64,000 nucleotides of DNA. It comes from Pedococcus dokdonensis (lineage in GTDB: Bacteria > Actinomycetota > Actinomycetes > Actinomycetales > Dermatophilaceae). The position numbers and the translations under genes are program-made. Shown one piece after another: positions 8,602 to 24,168 of the stretch. The notes beneath the pieces were generated by a model. That model did no database searches and had not been told where the DNA came from. It was given only the letters and a program-made list of their open reading frames with translations. The stretch covers positions 1,054,001 to 1,118,000 of the forward strand of contig NZ_LT629711.1 in assembly GCF_900104525.1 (NCBI RefSeq), in the 5' to 3' direction. The number at the start of each line of letters is the position of its first letter. The first letter of the stretch is position 1.

Positions 8602-10119
8602 CTATCCCGATGCGGACGCCAACTCACGCAACAGCGTGGCTGCGTCCGGACTGCGGTCGAGGAGCGGACCGACGGTCGCCCTCGTGCCGCGCAGCGGTTC
8701 GAGCATCGGGACCCGCTGCAAGGACGGTTGTCCGGGGATGTCGAAGATCACCGAGTCCCACGAGGCGGCCGCGATCTGGTCGGGGTACTTCTCCAGGCAC
8801 TTGCCGCGGAAGTACGCCCTGGTGTCGACCGGGGGCTCGTGGACGGCATCCAGCACGGTCTCGGTGGAGACGAGCTCCTCGAACCGCCCGGCCGCCCGGA
8901 GCTTGTGGAAGATCCCGCGATCGGGGCGCACGTCGGACCACTGGATGTCGATGGCCCGCAGCCGCGAGTCGGACCAGTCCAGCCCGTCGCGCTCGATGTA
9001 GCCCTGGAGTACCTGCTGCTTGGCCACCCAGTCGAGCTCACGGGAGGCCTCCATCGGGTCGCGCTCGAGCTTGTCGAGGACCGTGCCCCACCACCGCATC
9101 ACCTCTGCGGTGTCGTCATCGGGCGCACCGGCATACCGCGACTCCAGGTAGCGCTCGGCGAGTCCGTGGTAGCGCCACATCAGCTGCACGGCAGTCAGCT
9201 TGGTGCCGTCCCGCAGCTCGAGCAGAGCCGTGCAGGTGGGGTCGTGGCTGATGGTCTGCAGGGTCGCGACCGGCCGGGCGACCGTGAGGTCGGCATCGAT
9301 CGCGCGGTCCTCGATCATCGCGAGCACCAGTGAGGTCATGCCGAGCTTGAGCAGGTTGGCGACGTCGCAGTGGTTGGCGTCGCCGATGATGACGTGCAGC
9401 CGCCGGTAGAGGTCGGCCACGGCGTGCGGCTCGTCACGGGTGTTGATGATCGGCCGCTTGAGGGTGGTCTCGAGCCCGACCTCGACCTCGAAGAAGTCGC
9501 TGCGCTGGCTGAGCTGGTAGCCCGCCGTGCGGGAGTCCACCCCGATGCCGACCCGGCCCGACCCGGTGACGACCTGGCGAGCGACGAAGAACGGCACGAG
9601 GTGCCGCACGATGTCGGTGAAGGGGGTCTCGCGGCGCATCAGGTAGTTCTCGTGGGTGCCGTAGGACTGCCCCTTGCCGTCGGTGTTGTTCTTGTAGAGG
9701 TTCACCCCCGGGGGCACCTGCGACAGCCGTCGCACGGACTCCGCCATGATCGCCTCGCCGGCCCGGTCGAAGGCGACCGCCGCCCGCGGGGTCGTCACCT
9801 CGGGCGAGGAGTACTCCGGGTGGGCGTGGTCGACGTAGAGACGGGCGCCGTTGGTGAGGACGACGTTCGCGAGGGTCGGGTCCTCCTCGTCGGTGAGCTG
9901 GCTCGGATCGGCGACGCCGCGCCCCATCTCGAAGCCGCGGGCGTCGCGCAGCGGCGCCTCGTCGGCGTAGTCCCACGAGGCGTGTGCCGCCCGGATCCCC
10001 TGCGCCGAGGCGTAGGCGTTGACGACCTGTCCCGACAGGATCATCGGGTTGGCGGCGGGGTCCCCGGGCACGGAGATGCCGTACTCGGTCTCGATCCCCA
10101 TCACCCTGCGGACGGTCAT
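8602..10119 (-). CDS. dop: Pup deamidase/depupylase Dop
   Basis: 505 residues, the normal length. The N-terminus [12 protein letters not shown] parallels the PafA start (E10 and E12 in the ATP site) and [14 protein letters not shown] carries the likely catalytic Asp97. The [15 protein letters not shown] segment is also shared with PafA; Dop differs by a loop around residues 40-80 (here [11 protein letters not shown]). It converts Pup Gln to Glu and removes Pup from substrates. The start ATG 10119 is preceded by GGGAG; an in-frame GTG seven codons earlier is less likely. Pup lies 63 bases downstream. Confidence 0.96.
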   Translation of the reverse strand: MTVRRVMGIETEYGISVPGDPAANPMILSGQVVNAYASAQGIRAAHASWDYADEAPLRDARGFEMGRGVADPSQLTDEEDPTLANVVLTNGARLYVDHAHPEYSSPEVTTPRAAVAFDRAGEAIMAESVRRLSQVPPGVNLYKNNTDGKGQSYGTHENYLMRRETPFTDIVRHLVPFFVARQVVTGSGRVGIGVDSRTAGYQLSQRSDFFEVEVGLETTLKRPIINTRDEPHAVADLYRRLHVIIGDANHCDVANLLKLGMTSLVLAMIEDRAIDADLTVARPVATLQTISHDPTCTALLELRDGTKLTAVQLMWRYHGLAERYLESRYAGAPDDDTAEVMRWWGTVLDKLERDPMEASRELDWVAKQQVLQGYIERDGLDWSDSRLRAIDIQWSDVRPDRGIFHKLRAAGRFEELVSTETVLDAVHEPPVDTRAYFRGKCLEKYPDQIAAASWDSVIFDIPGQPSLQRVPMLEPLRGTRATVGPLLDRSPDAATLLRELASASG

Positions 10120-10167
10120 GCCACTCCCGCGCTCATGCACTCACCCTAGGTGAGAGAGTGACGGACC

Positions 10168-11178
10168 ATGCGGCACTCCCCCTTCGCGCTCTACCCGCGC
10201 ACTGCGCTCATCTCGGCCCTCCTCGACGGCGGGCTGCGCAAGCCGGTCGAGCGACAGACCCTCGAGGAGATCCGCGCCGAGCGTGGGACGGTGACCCCGG
10301 ACCGCCCGCCGTTCTCCTGGGTCACCGGTGCGGTCGACCGGTCGGTGGGGATCACCTACGGCACCGCGCCGGCCCGTGACGGCTACGAGATCCCGTTGCG
10401 CCTCTACCGACCGCGCGCCGTGCGCGACACCGAGGTCGACGTGCCGGTCATCGTCTTCCTGCACGGCGGCGGCTTCGTGCGCGGCAACGTCGTGAGCTAC
10501 GACCCCTTGTGCACGTTCCTCGCCGCGCAGGTGCGAGCCGTCGTCGTGAGCGTCGACTACCGGCTTGCCCCCGAGCACCCGGCACCGACTGCCGCCCTCG
10601 ACGCCACCGACGCGACCGCCTGGGTGGCGTCCCACGGCGCCGCGCTGCGGGCGGACACCAGCCGGATCGGGCTCTGTGGCGACAGCGCAGGCGGCAACCT
10701 GTCCGCAGTGGTAGCCCAGCTGCTCCGGGACCGTGGCGACTCGCCCATCCGCCACCAGGCCCTCCTCTACCCCGCGACCGACATGACGCTCGCCTCGCCG
10801 TCCATCGCGGCCAACGCCCACGCGCCGATGCTGACACGCGCCAGCGTCGTCGCGTTCCGCGCGCTCTACGCACCCACCGGGTCGAACTGGCGCGATCCAC
10901 TGCTGTCCCCGCTCTTCGGTGACCTCGAGGGCCTGCCACCAGCGCTCGTGCAGACCGCGGACCTCGACCCCCTGCGCGACGACGGAGCCCGATACGCCGA
11001 CGCCCTGGCTGCCGCAGGGGTGCCGGTCCGGCTGACCAACTACGTCCGGGTGCCGCACGGCTTCGCCTCCATCCCGGGCATGGTCCCCACCTCCGCGCAG
11101 CACCGCGCGGAGCTCGTCGCCGAGCTGCGCAGCCACCTGTATGCCGCCGACGCGCCACAGCGCAGGGCGGCGGGTTAG
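10168..11178 (+). CDS. Alpha/beta hydrolase, hormone-sensitive-lipase type esterase
   Basis: 336 residues. The oxyanion-hole motif HGGG (in VFLHGGGFVRG) and the nucleophile elbow GDSAGGN are diagnostic of the HSL/bHSL esterase family; the catalytic acid is probably Asp in TADLDPLRDDG and the base His in RVPHGF. It hydrolyses short to medium acyl esters; the natural substrate cannot be told. It is transcribed away from dop with 48 bases between the starts and is followed after 44 bases by the PRPP synthetase gene. Confidence 0.9.
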   Translation: MRHSPFALYPRTALISALLDGGLRKPVERQTLEEIRAERGTVTPDRPPFSWVTGAVDRSVGITYGTAPARDGYEIPLRLYRPRAVRDTEVDVPVIVFLHGGGFVRGNVVSYDPLCTFLAAQVRAVVVSVDYRLAPEHPAPTAALDATDATAWVASHGAALRADTSRIGLCGDSAGGNLSAVVAQLLRDRGDSPIRHQALLYPATDMTLASPSIAANAHAPMLTRASVVAFRALYAPTGSNWRDPLLSPLFGDLEGLPPALVQTADLDPLRDDGARYADALAAAGVPVRLTNYVRVPHGFASIPGMVPTSAQHRAELVAELRSHLYAADAPQRRAAG

Positions 11179-11222
11179 GCTCGTTCCCGTCACGGCCGGA
11201 CACGCATCCACCAGGAGTGCCA

Positions 11223-12212
11223 TTGCGCGACATCGTGGTCTTCAGCGGGAGCGCCCACCGCGGGCTGGCCCACCGCATCTGTGAGGCCCTCGGGGTGCAG
11301 CTCTCCCCCGCCGAGATCAAGCGGTTCAGCAACGACTGCCTCCAGGCGCAGCTGCTGGCCAACTGCCGGCAGCGCGACGTCTACATCGTCCAGCCGCTCG
11401 TGCCGCCGACGCAGGAGCACCTGATGGAGCTGCTGCTCATGGTGGACGCGGCCCGCGGTGCCTCGGCCGCCCAGATCACCGCCGTGATCCCCCACTACGC
11501 CTACGCCCGGTCCGACAAGAAGGACGCCTCGCGGATCTCGCTGGGTGGCCGGCTGGTGGCCGACATGCTCGTGACGGCCGGGGTCGACCGGGTGCTCACG
11601 ATGACCCTCCACGCGCCACAGGTGCACGGGTTCTTCTCGGTGCCGGTCGACCACCTGACCGCGATCGGCGTGCTGGCCGACCACTTCCGCGGCGCCGACC
11701 ACACCAACTCCGTCGTCGTCTCGCCCGACCTCGGCAACGCCAAGACGGCCACCCAGTTCGCCCGGCTGCTCGGCCTCCCGGTCGCAGCCGGGTCGAAGCA
11801 GCGGCTCGCCGACGACCGCGTCATCATCGACTCGATCGTCGGTGACGTGACCGGGAAGCGGGCGATCATCCTCGACGACGAGATCGCCACCGGCGGGTCC
11901 ATCGTCGAGCTGCTCGACCGGCTGGCCGACCTGGGCTGCCCGCAGGCCGACGTCGCCTGCACGCACGGACTCTTCGCGGGCAAGGCGGTCGAGCGGCTGC
12001 GCGAGCACCCGATGATCGGCGAGGTGATCACCACCGACACCGTCCCGGCCCCGAGCCACTGGCCCGAGCTGCGGGTGCGGTCCGTGGCGCAGCTGTTCGC
12101 CGAGGCGATCAAGCGGATCCACGCCGGCGAGTCGGTCAGCAGCCTCTTCGACGGGGTGGATCCCACCCACGCCCCGCCCCAGGCCACCTTGTTCGACAAG
12201 GTGCACGCCTGA
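11223..12212 (+). CDS. Divergent ribose-phosphate pyrophosphokinase (PRPP synthetase family)
   Basis: 329 residues in two type-I phosphoribosyltransferase-like halves: VVFSGSAHRGLA at the start, DARGASAAQITAVIPHYAYARSDKK in the middle (the conserved PRPP-synthetase YARQD-like segment), SPDLGNAKTATQFAR and the PRPP loop ILDDEIATGGS. Canonical class I enzymes have IDKRR in the catalytic loop and DDMIDTAGT in the PRPP loop; neither is matched exactly, so this is probably a paralogue of the housekeeping Prs. The start is taken as TTG 11223 because AGGAG lies five bases upstream; the in-frame GTG 11217 overlaps that site. DUF3054 follows after five bases. Confidence 0.82.
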   Translation: MRDIVVFSGSAHRGLAHRICEALGVQLSPAEIKRFSNDCLQAQLLANCRQRDVYIVQPLVPPTQEHLMELLLMVDAARGASAAQITAVIPHYAYARSDKKDASRISLGGRLVADMLVTAGVDRVLTMTLHAPQVHGFFSVPVDHLTAIGVLADHFRGADHTNSVVVSPDLGNAKTATQFARLLGLPVAAGSKQRLADDRVIIDSIVGDVTGKRAIILDDEIATGGSIVELLDRLADLGCPQADVACTHGLFAGKAVERLREHPMIGEVITTDTVPAPSHWPELRVRSVAQLFAEAIKRIHAGESVSSLFDGVDPTHAPPQATLFDKVHA

Positions 12213-12217
12213 GAGAC

Positions 12218-12643
12218 ATGGCCGACCCTCGTCGCAGCGCGACCCCGACGGCGGTGGCCGTCGCCCTCAGCGTCGACCTCGTCCTCGTGCTGCTCTTCGC
12301 CCTCGTCGGCCGGGTCAGCCACGACGAGGGCGCCACCTGGGCGGGTGTCCTGCAGGTCGCCTGGCCGTTCGTCGTGGCGCTGCTGGTCGGCTGGCTCCTG
12401 GCCCGGCGTCGCTCGGGCTGGCCGGTGCGGATGCCGGGATCGACCACCGTCTGGGCCGTGACGGCCGTGTTCGGGTTGGTCCTGCGGGTCGCGACCGGTG
12501 GTGGCTTCGCCTGGAGCTTCGGCGTGGTCACGCTCGTGCTGCTGGGGATCTTCCTGGTCGGCTGGCGGTGTGCGGTCGAGGTGGGCCGGTTCGGCGTCGA
12601 GGGCCTGAACCGGTGGGCCGAGCGTGCAGCGTCGCGTCGCTGA
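12218..12643 (+). CDS. DUF3054 family membrane protein
   Basis: 141 residues with four predicted membrane helices (about 11-31, 44-62, 77-96, 101-120). The pattern of a first helix followed by GRVSHDEG and later MPGSTTVWAVT is typical of DUF3054 proteins, whose function is unknown. It starts five bases after the PRPP synthetase stop, so they are probably co-transcribed, which says nothing definite about function. Confidence 0.8.
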   Translation: MADPRRSATPTAVAVALSVDLVLVLLFALVGRVSHDEGATWAGVLQVAWPFVVALLVGWLLARRRSGWPVRMPGSTTVWAVTAVFGLVLRVATGGGFAWSFGVVTLVLLGIFLVGWRCAVEVGRFGVEGLNRWAERAASRR

Positions 12644-12670
12644 CCCGGCCGCCTGACGCGTCGACCTGCG

Positions 12671-13528
12671 TCAGGACTCGGGTGACCACCCGGGCGGGGC
12701 GAACAGGTAGCCCAGCCGGTCGCGCCACCGGGTGGCCTTCCTGACCTGCCGGAACAGCAGCGCGAACTCGGCGTACTGCAGCCGGAACGGGTTGTAGGTC
12801 GTGACCGGGTGGGTGAGCCCGTAGGTGGGGCGCTGCTGCTCCTCGCGGAAGGTCCCGAACCACCGGTCCCAGACGATCAGGATGCCGCCGTAGTTGCGGT
12901 CCAGGTAGTCGGCGTCGCTGGCATGGTGGACGCGGTGGTGCGACGGGGTGTTGAAGACCAGCTCGATGGGCCGCCACAGCTTCGGCACCGTCTCGGTGTG
13001 CACCCAGAACTGGTAGACGAGGTTGATCGAGAAGACGAAGAAGATCATCCACGGCGGCAGCCCCACCAGCGGCAACGGCACCCAGAAGAGCAGCTCGCCC
13101 CACGGGTTCCACTTCTGCCGCAGCGCCGTCGTGTAGTTGAAGTGCACGCTGCTGTGGTGGGCCTGGTGCATCGCCCACAGCAGCCGGATCCGGTGGCTGC
13201 TGCGGTGGTAGGCGTACCAGAGGAGGTCCACCATCAGCACCGCGATGACCCAGGTCCACCAGTCGTGCGGGTCGAGGCGCAGAGGGGTCACGGCATACAG
13301 GGCGGTGTAGCCGAGCAGCGCCAGCGCCCGCGCCCCGAGGTTCACGACGACCGAGCCCACCCCCATCGACAGGCTCGCCGCCGAGTCCCGTCGGGCGTAG
13401 CCCGCGCGGGGCGCGTCGGCGTCGGTCTCGAGCACCCGCAACGCGATCAGCTCGAGCACGATGAACAGCACGAAGAACGGGACGGCTATTAGCGACGGGT
13501 CGCGCAGCAGGTGGTCCACGCAGGCCAC
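12671..13528 (-). CDS. Sterol desaturase / fatty-acid hydroxylase family protein
   Basis: 285 residues, multi-pass membrane protein with the three histidine clusters of the di-iron hydroxylase superfamily: HRSSHR, HQAHHSS and HHRVHH. It should insert hydroxyl groups or double bases into lipid chains using a membrane-facing di-iron centre; the lipid is unknown. GTG 13528 is the outermost start; GTG 13519 has a better ribosome binding site (AAGGTGG, five bases upstream) and may be the true one, giving 282 residues. A sequence with a partial match to the IdeR/DtxR iron box lies just upstream. Confidence 0.88.
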   Translation of the reverse strand: MACVDHLLRDPSLIAVPFFVLFIVLELIALRVLETDADAPRAGYARRDSAASLSMGVGSVVVNLGARALALLGYTALYAVTPLRLDPHDWWTWVIAVLMVDLLWYAYHRSSHRIRLLWAMHQAHHSSVHFNYTTALRQKWNPWGELLFWVPLPLVGLPPWMIFFVFSINLVYQFWVHTETVPKLWRPIELVFNTPSHHRVHHASDADYLDRNYGGILIVWDRWFGTFREEQQRPTYGLTHPVTTYNPFRLQYAEFALLFRQVRKATRWRDRLGYLFAPPGWSPES

Positions 13529-13607
13529 CTTACCGAGAGTAAGTTAGCCTTGACCAGCGATCGTGACGCAGGTCCTACCGTGCCGGGGCCCACCGGCGAC
13601 GCGGCTC

Positions 13608-15347
13608 CTACAGGTACTGGCCCGTGTTGGCGACGTTGTCGATCGACCGACCCGGCTCGGTGCCGCTCTTGCCGGTGATCAGCGTGCGGATGTAGACGAT
13701 CCGCTCGCCCTTCTTGCCGGAGATCCGGGCCCAGTCGTCGGGGTTGGTGGTGTTGGGCAGGTCCTCGTTCTCCTTGAACTCGTCGACGCAGCTGGCGAGC
13801 AGGTGGTCGACGCGGATGCCGCGCTGGCCCTGGGTGAGGAAGTCCTTGATCGCCATCTTCTTGGCCCGGTCGACGATGTTCTGGATCATCGCGCCGCTGT
13901 TGAAGTCCTTGAAGTAGAGGACCTCCTTGTCACCGTTGGCGTAGGTCACCTCGAGGAAGCGGTTCTCCTCGATCTCGGAGTACATCCGCTCCACGGTGGC
14001 GGTGATCATCGCGTCGACCGTCGCCTGCGGCGAGCCGCCGTGCTCGGCGAGGTCGTGCTCGTGCAGCGGCAGGTCGGCCACGAGGTACTTGGTGAAGATG
14101 TCGCGGGCGCTCTCGGCGTCGGGTCGCTCGATCTTGATCTTCACGTCGAGCCGACCGGGACGCAGGATGGCCGGGTCGATCATGTCCTCGCGGTTGGAGG
14201 CGCCGATGACGATGACGTTCTCGAGCCGCTCCACACCGTCGATCTCCGACAGCAGCTGGGGCACGATCGTGGTCTCGACATCGCTGGAGACCCCCGACCC
14301 ACGGGTGCGGAAAAGGCTGTCCATCTCGTCGAAGAACACCACGACCGGCGTGCCGCCGGAGGCCTTCTCCCGAGCCCGCTGGAAGATCAGCCGGATGTGC
14401 CGCTCGGTCTCACCGACGTACTTGTTGAGCAGCTCGGGGCCCTTGATGTTGAGGAAGAACGACTTGCCGACCGGCTTGCCCTCCTTCTCGGCTACCTTGC
14501 GCGCCAAGGAGGCGGCGACGGCCTTGGCGATCAGCGTCTTGCCACAGCCGGGCGGCCCGTAGAGCAGCACTCCCTTCGGCGGCTTGAGCTGGTGCTCGGT
14601 GAACAGGTCGGGGTGCAGGTAGGGCAGCTCCACGGCGTCGCGGATCGCCTCGATCTGGCCGGCCAGTCCGCCGATGTCCTCGTAGTCGATGTCGGGGACC
14701 TCTTCGAGGACCAGCTCGGAGACCTCGGCCTTGGGGATCCGCTCGTAGACGAAGCCCGAGCGCGACTCGAGCATCAGGGCGTCGCCCACCCGGATCGGCT
14801 CGCCCTCGAGCGACTCGGCCATGCGCACGACGCGCTCCTCGTCGGCGTGCGCGACCACGAGCACCCTCCCCTCGCCGAGCAGCTCCTTGATCATCACGAC
14901 CTCGCCGATCCGCTCGTAGCCGCAGGTGGCCACGACGTTCATCGCCTCGTTGAGCCGCACCTCGCGCCCGCTGGACAGCTCGGCCGGGTCGACGGCGGGG
15001 CTCACGGCGACGTGCATCTTGCGGCCACCGGTGAGGATGTCGACGGTGGCGTCGTCGTAGGACTCGAGGATCACGCCGTAGGCGGCGGGCGGCTGGGCCA
15101 GCCGGTCGACCTCCGACTTGAGCGTCACGATCTGCTCGCGGGCCTCCTTGAGGGTCCGCACGAGGCGCTCGTTCTGCGATGACACGGTGGCCAGGTTGGA
15201 CTGGAGCTGGAGCACCTTGGTCTCGAGCTCGCGCGACCGCACGGGGGCATCGGCGAGGCGCTGGCGCAGGGCGGCAACCTCCTCCGCGAGGAGCTCGGCC
15301 TGGCGGCGCTCCTCGGAGTGGTCACCCGGCGTGGCGTGATCGGTCAT
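13608..15347 (-). CDS. mpa: Proteasome-associated ATPase Mpa/ARC
   Basis: 579 residues. Residues 10-85 form the coiled coil that captures Pup, 86-220 the tandem OB domains, and 225-520 the AAA module with Walker A GPPGCGKT (264-271), Walker B VVVFFDE (D340, E341) and a second-region sensor GASNRED. The C-terminus ends GQYL, the penultimate-tyrosine tail that docks into alpha-ring pockets of the 20S core. The hexamer unfolds pupylated proteins and threads them into PrcAB. It lies 83 bases downstream of trmI in the same direction. Confidence 0.97.
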   Translation of the reverse strand: MTDHATPGDHSEERRQAELLAEEVAALRQRLADAPVRSRELETKVLQLQSNLATVSSQNERLVRTLKEAREQIVTLKSEVDRLAQPPAAYGVILESYDDATVDILTGGRKMHVAVSPAVDPAELSSGREVRLNEAMNVVATCGYERIGEVVMIKELLGEGRVLVVAHADEERVVRMAESLEGEPIRVGDALMLESRSGFVYERIPKAEVSELVLEEVPDIDYEDIGGLAGQIEAIRDAVELPYLHPDLFTEHQLKPPKGVLLYGPPGCGKTLIAKAVAASLARKVAEKEGKPVGKSFFLNIKGPELLNKYVGETERHIRLIFQRAREKASGGTPVVVFFDEMDSLFRTRGSGVSSDVETTIVPQLLSEIDGVERLENVIVIGASNREDMIDPAILRPGRLDVKIKIERPDAESARDIFTKYLVADLPLHEHDLAEHGGSPQATVDAMITATVERMYSEIEENRFLEVTYANGDKEVLYFKDFNSGAMIQNIVDRAKKMAIKDFLTQGQRGIRVDHLLASCVDEFKENEDLPNTTNPDDWARISGKKGERIVYIRTLITGKSGTEPGRSIDNVANTGQYL

Positions 15348-15429
15348 GTCGGCTCCCTCAAGACCTCGAGTGGCGAACGACTGCTACCGACCGTCGAACA
15401 CCCGGTCGATGACCCAACCTAACCCCGAA

Positions 15430-17608
<2,179 letters not shown>

Positions 17609-17668
17609 GCCGACGACCCTACGTGACCACAGCCGGTGCGCCGCGGGCCCCTGGTCCATACTTGTCCA

Positions 17669-21466
<3,798 letters not shown>

Positions 21467-21482
21467 CCGACCGCACGACTCC

Positions 21483-21541
21483 GGTATGCCGTGGCGCGCC
21501 GCCGGTGCGCCACGGCACCGTTGTCGGCCCCGCGGCATACC
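21483..21541 (+). terminator. Nested hairpin bounded by an inverted GGTATGCCG pair
   Basis: GGTATGCCG (21483-21491) and CGGCATACC (21533-21541) frame an inner hairpin CCGTGGCGC/GCGCCACGG. It follows the metH stop by 16 bases. The right arm contributes TACCGT (21538-21543), seven bases before the ATG of the next gene, so a terminator and a leaderless promoter share bases as at 5832-5873. Confidence 0.7.
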
Positions 21542-21550
21542 GTGTGGGGC

Positions 21551-22396
21551 ATGGTTCCCGCCCTCTCACCGAGCCGGGCATCGGACTTCAAGCAGTGTCC
21601 GTTGCTCTACCGGTTCCGCACCATCGACAAGCTCCCCGCACCGCCGAGCCCGGCGGCCGCGCGGGGCACGTTGGTGCACGCCGTGCTGGAACGGCTGTTC
21701 GACCTGCCCGCCGCCGAGCGCACCCCGGCGGCCGCCCAAGCGTTGCTCGGTCCGCAGTGGGAGGCCCTCGTCGAGCAGGAGCCCGAGCTCGCCGCGATGA
21801 TCGCCGACGACGACCGGCTCACCGAGGCGGGCTGGTTCGGTGATGCGCAGGCCCTCATCGAGACCTGGTTCACCCTCGAGGACCCCACCCGGCTGGAGCC
21901 GGCCGAGCGCGAGCTCTACGTCGAGACCGACGTCGACGGGCTGGTGCTGCGGGGCTACGTCGACCGGCTCGACGTGGCTGCCGACGGGGCGATGCGGGTG
22001 GTCGACTACAAGACCGGGCGGTCGCCGAGCGAGCTCTTCGAGGGCAAGGCGCTGTTCCAGATGAAGTTCTACGCGCTGGTCCTGTGGCGCCTGCGCGGCG
22101 AGATCCCCACGCTGCTCCAGCTGGTCTACCTCGGCAACGGCGAGGTGGTGCGCTACGCCCCCGACGAGCACGACCTGCTCAGCCTCGAGCGCAACCTCAA
22201 GGCGGTGTGGACCGCGATCGAGCGCGCTGCGACGACCGGCGACTGGCGCCCCAAGACGTCACGGCTGTGCGACTGGTGCGACTACCGCGAGTTCTGCCCG
22301 GCCTGGGGTGGCACTCCCCCGCCGCTGCCGGAGGACGCAGCCCTGATCGCGCTCAACCCCGCCGTCTCCGGCCAGGTCACCCCGACCGAGGAGTGA
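21551..22396 (+). CDS. RecB-family exonuclease with predicted Fe-S cluster
   Basis: 281 residues of the PD-(D/E)XK superfamily (PDDEXK_1). ALSPSRASDFKQCP and RGTLVHAVLE open the fold; RGYVDRLD and VVDYKTGR give the acidic and lysine catalytic residues. Cys16 with Cys240, Cys243 and Cys249 (CDWCDYREFC) match the four-cysteine [4Fe-4S] clamp found in Cas4, AddB and this family. There is no CRISPR array or cas gene nearby, so it is a stand-alone nuclease frequently found near trmI and the proteasome genes in actinobacteria. The 3' end overlaps the HAD gene by 20 bases. Confidence 0.9.
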   Translation: MVPALSPSRASDFKQCPLLYRFRTIDKLPAPPSPAAARGTLVHAVLERLFDLPAAERTPAAAQALLGPQWEALVEQEPELAAMIADDDRLTEAGWFGDAQALIETWFTLEDPTRLEPAERELYVETDVDGLVLRGYVDRLDVAADGAMRVVDYKTGRSPSELFEGKALFQMKFYALVLWRLRGEIPTLLQLVYLGNGEVVRYAPDEHDLLSLERNLKAVWTAIERAATTGDWRPKTSRLCDWCDYREFCPAWGGTPPPLPEDAALIALNPAVSGQVTPTEE

Positions 22397-23075
22397 GCGG
22401 GTCGACCCGCACGGCGGCGGCGATCGACCACAGGTCCTGCGGTGTGAGTCCTCGTAGGCTGGGCGCCTGCACCGCGCCCGCGATGATCGGCACCGGCACG
22501 ACGTGGGGCACCGCAACCGTGGGGACACCGGCCGCGACCGCCGAGCGCACCCCGGTGGGTGAGTCCTCGATCGCCACGCAGTCCCCCACCTCGACCCCGA
22601 GCGCCGTCGCGGCAGCCAGGTAGGGCTCGGGGTGGGGTTTGCCGTGCTCCACCTCGTCGCCGGTGATCACCGCCGCGAAGGTGCCCTCGGGCAGCGCGCC
22701 GACCACGCTGTCCGCCAGGGACCGCCACGACATGGTGACGAGGGCGCTGGGCACCCCCGCGTCGCCCAGAGCCGTCAGCAGCTCGATGGCTCCGGGTCGC
22801 CAGGGGACGTGCTCGCGCACCTGGGCCACGACCCGCTCCAGGAGGGCCTCGACGATCTCGACCGGCTCGAGCGTGATGGGGCTGTTGTCCCGGATGAACT
22901 CCGCCGAGACCATCAGGTCGTTGCCGACCAGCTGGTGCGCGTACTCGTCGTTCCAGACCCCGCCGGCCTCCTCGACGATCGCGTGCTCGGCGTTGATCCA
23001 GTAGGGCTCGGTGTCGACGAGGGTGCCGTCCATGTCCCAGAAGACCGCGGCCGGCAGGTCAGGTGCGGCAGTCAC
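22377..23075 (-). CDS. HAD-superfamily (subfamily IA) phosphatase
   Basis: 232 residues. Motif I is FWDMDGTLVDTE (Asp14 nucleophile, Asp16 acid), motif II contains VTMSWRS, motif III is HGKPHPEPY and motif IV IEDSPTG. The cap between motifs I and II is the helical type of phosphoglycolate or beta-phosphoglucomutase-like enzymes. The natural phosphoester is not predictable. It starts with GTG 23075 and runs convergent to the RecB-like gene. Confidence 0.92.
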   Translation of the reverse strand: MTAAPDLPAAVFWDMDGTLVDTEPYWINAEHAIVEEAGGVWNDEYAHQLVGNDLMVSAEFIRDNSPITLEPVEIVEALLERVVAQVREHVPWRPGAIELLTALGDAGVPSALVTMSWRSLADSVVGALPEGTFAAVITGDEVEHGKPHPEPYLAAATALGVEVGDCVAIEDSPTGVRSAVAAGVPTVAVPHVVPVPIIAGAVQAPSLRGLTPQDLWSIAAAVRVDPLTPRSG

Positions 23076-23166
23076 GGGCCAAGCCTACGCAGCCTCCGAC
23101 GGTCGCCCGCATCGGCTGCGTAGGCTAGGACTCGATGTCACCCACCCGACCAGCGAGGAGTCCTGC

Positions 23167-24018
23167 GTGATCGAGCTCGAGGACGTCCCAGAGCTGAACA
23201 ACCCCGTCGTGATCGCCGCCTTCGAGGGCTGGAACGACGCGGGCGAGGCGGCCACCGCCGTCATCGACCACCTGGTCGACGTGTGGGACGCCGACGCCAT
23301 CGCCGCGCTCGACCCCGAGGACTTCTACGACTTCCAGGTGAACCGACCGCGCGTGGTGCTCGAGGACGGCCGGCGACGGATCCACTGGCGCACCACCCGC
23401 GTGCTCGTCGCCCGCTCCTCCGGCCTCGACCGAGACGTCGTGCTGATCCAGGGAATCGAGCCGTCGTTCCGCTGGCGGGCCTTCACGATCGAGCTGATGG
23501 AATTCGCGCAGGAGGTCGGGGCCAGCACCGTGATCACGCTCGGCGCACTGATGGCCGACGTGGCGCACACCCGCCCGATCCCGGTCACGGCGACCTCGGA
23601 CGACGACGACGTGATCCACCGCTTCGACCTCGAACCCAGTCGCTACGAGGGCCCGACAGGCATCGTCGGGGTGCTCGCCGACGCGGCCACCCAGTCGGGC
23701 ATGCAGTCGGTGTCGTGCTGGGCGGCGGTCCCCCACTACGCGGGCCACTCGCCCTCGCCCAAGGCCACCCTGGCGCTGGTGTCACGGCTCGAGGAGCTGC
23801 TCGACGCGACCATCCCGCACGGCGACCTGGCCGAGGGCGCCAAGGCCTGGGAGCGCGGCATCAACGAGCTCGCCGACACCGACGAGGAGGTGGCCGAGTA
23901 CGTCCAGTCGCTCGAGGAGGCGCAGGACACCGCCGACCTCCCCGAGGCCAGCGGCGACGCCATCGCCCGCGAGTTCGAGCGCTACCTGCGCCGACGCGGC
24001 CAGGAAGGTCCGGGGTAG
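23167..24018 (+). CDS. PAC2 family protein (proteasome assembly chaperone-like)
   Basis: 283 residues. NPVVIAAFEGWNDAGEAA and LIQGIEPSFRW are the typical PAC2 segments; IVGVLADAATQSGMQSVS and WAAVPHYAGHSPSPKA follow. The family is homologous to eukaryotic proteasome-assembly chaperone 2 and to archaeal PbaB, and actinobacterial members are common in genomes with a 20S proteasome, so a role in assembly is plausible but unproven. The start is GTG 23167 with AGGAG at 23156-23160. Confidence 0.9.
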   Translation: MIELEDVPELNNPVVIAAFEGWNDAGEAATAVIDHLVDVWDADAIAALDPEDFYDFQVNRPRVVLEDGRRRIHWRTTRVLVARSSGLDRDVVLIQGIEPSFRWRAFTIELMEFAQEVGASTVITLGALMADVAHTRPIPVTATSDDDDVIHRFDLEPSRYEGPTGIVGVLADAATQSGMQSVSCWAAVPHYAGHSPSPKATLALVSRLEELLDATIPHGDLAEGAKAWERGINELADTDEEVAEYVQSLEEAQDTADLPEASGDAIAREFERYLRRRGQEGPG

Positions 24019-24070
24019 GGCCTTCGTGCCCGCGTCGCCGCGACCGTCCTTGGGAGTCCGGTCAGGGTCA

Positions 24071-24130
24071 CCGAAGGGGGCGCTTGCGCCTCTCGCAAGC
24101 TCGTCTGACGGCGCTGCGCGCCGCCTTCGG
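24071..24130 (+). terminator. Three-stem structured element between convergent genes
   Basis: An outer stem CCGAAGG/CCTTCGG (24071-24077 with 24124-24130) encloses two hairpins: GCTTGCG/CGCAAGC with a 5-nt loop (24082-24100) and GGCGC/GCGCC with a 3-nt loop. It lies between the ends of the PAC2 gene and mshC and could terminate both; the branched shape is unusual for a simple terminator. Confidence 0.5.
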
Positions 24131-24168
24131 CACCCCTGCCCGGACGGGGTTCGCGCTGTTCCTGCTGA

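Noticed and set aside
21551..22396. Possible Cas4 and hence a CRISPR system
   Set aside because: The nuclease has the Cas4-like four cysteines, but no cas gene or repeat-spacer array is present in the window; the family also includes stand-alone RecB-like nucleases.
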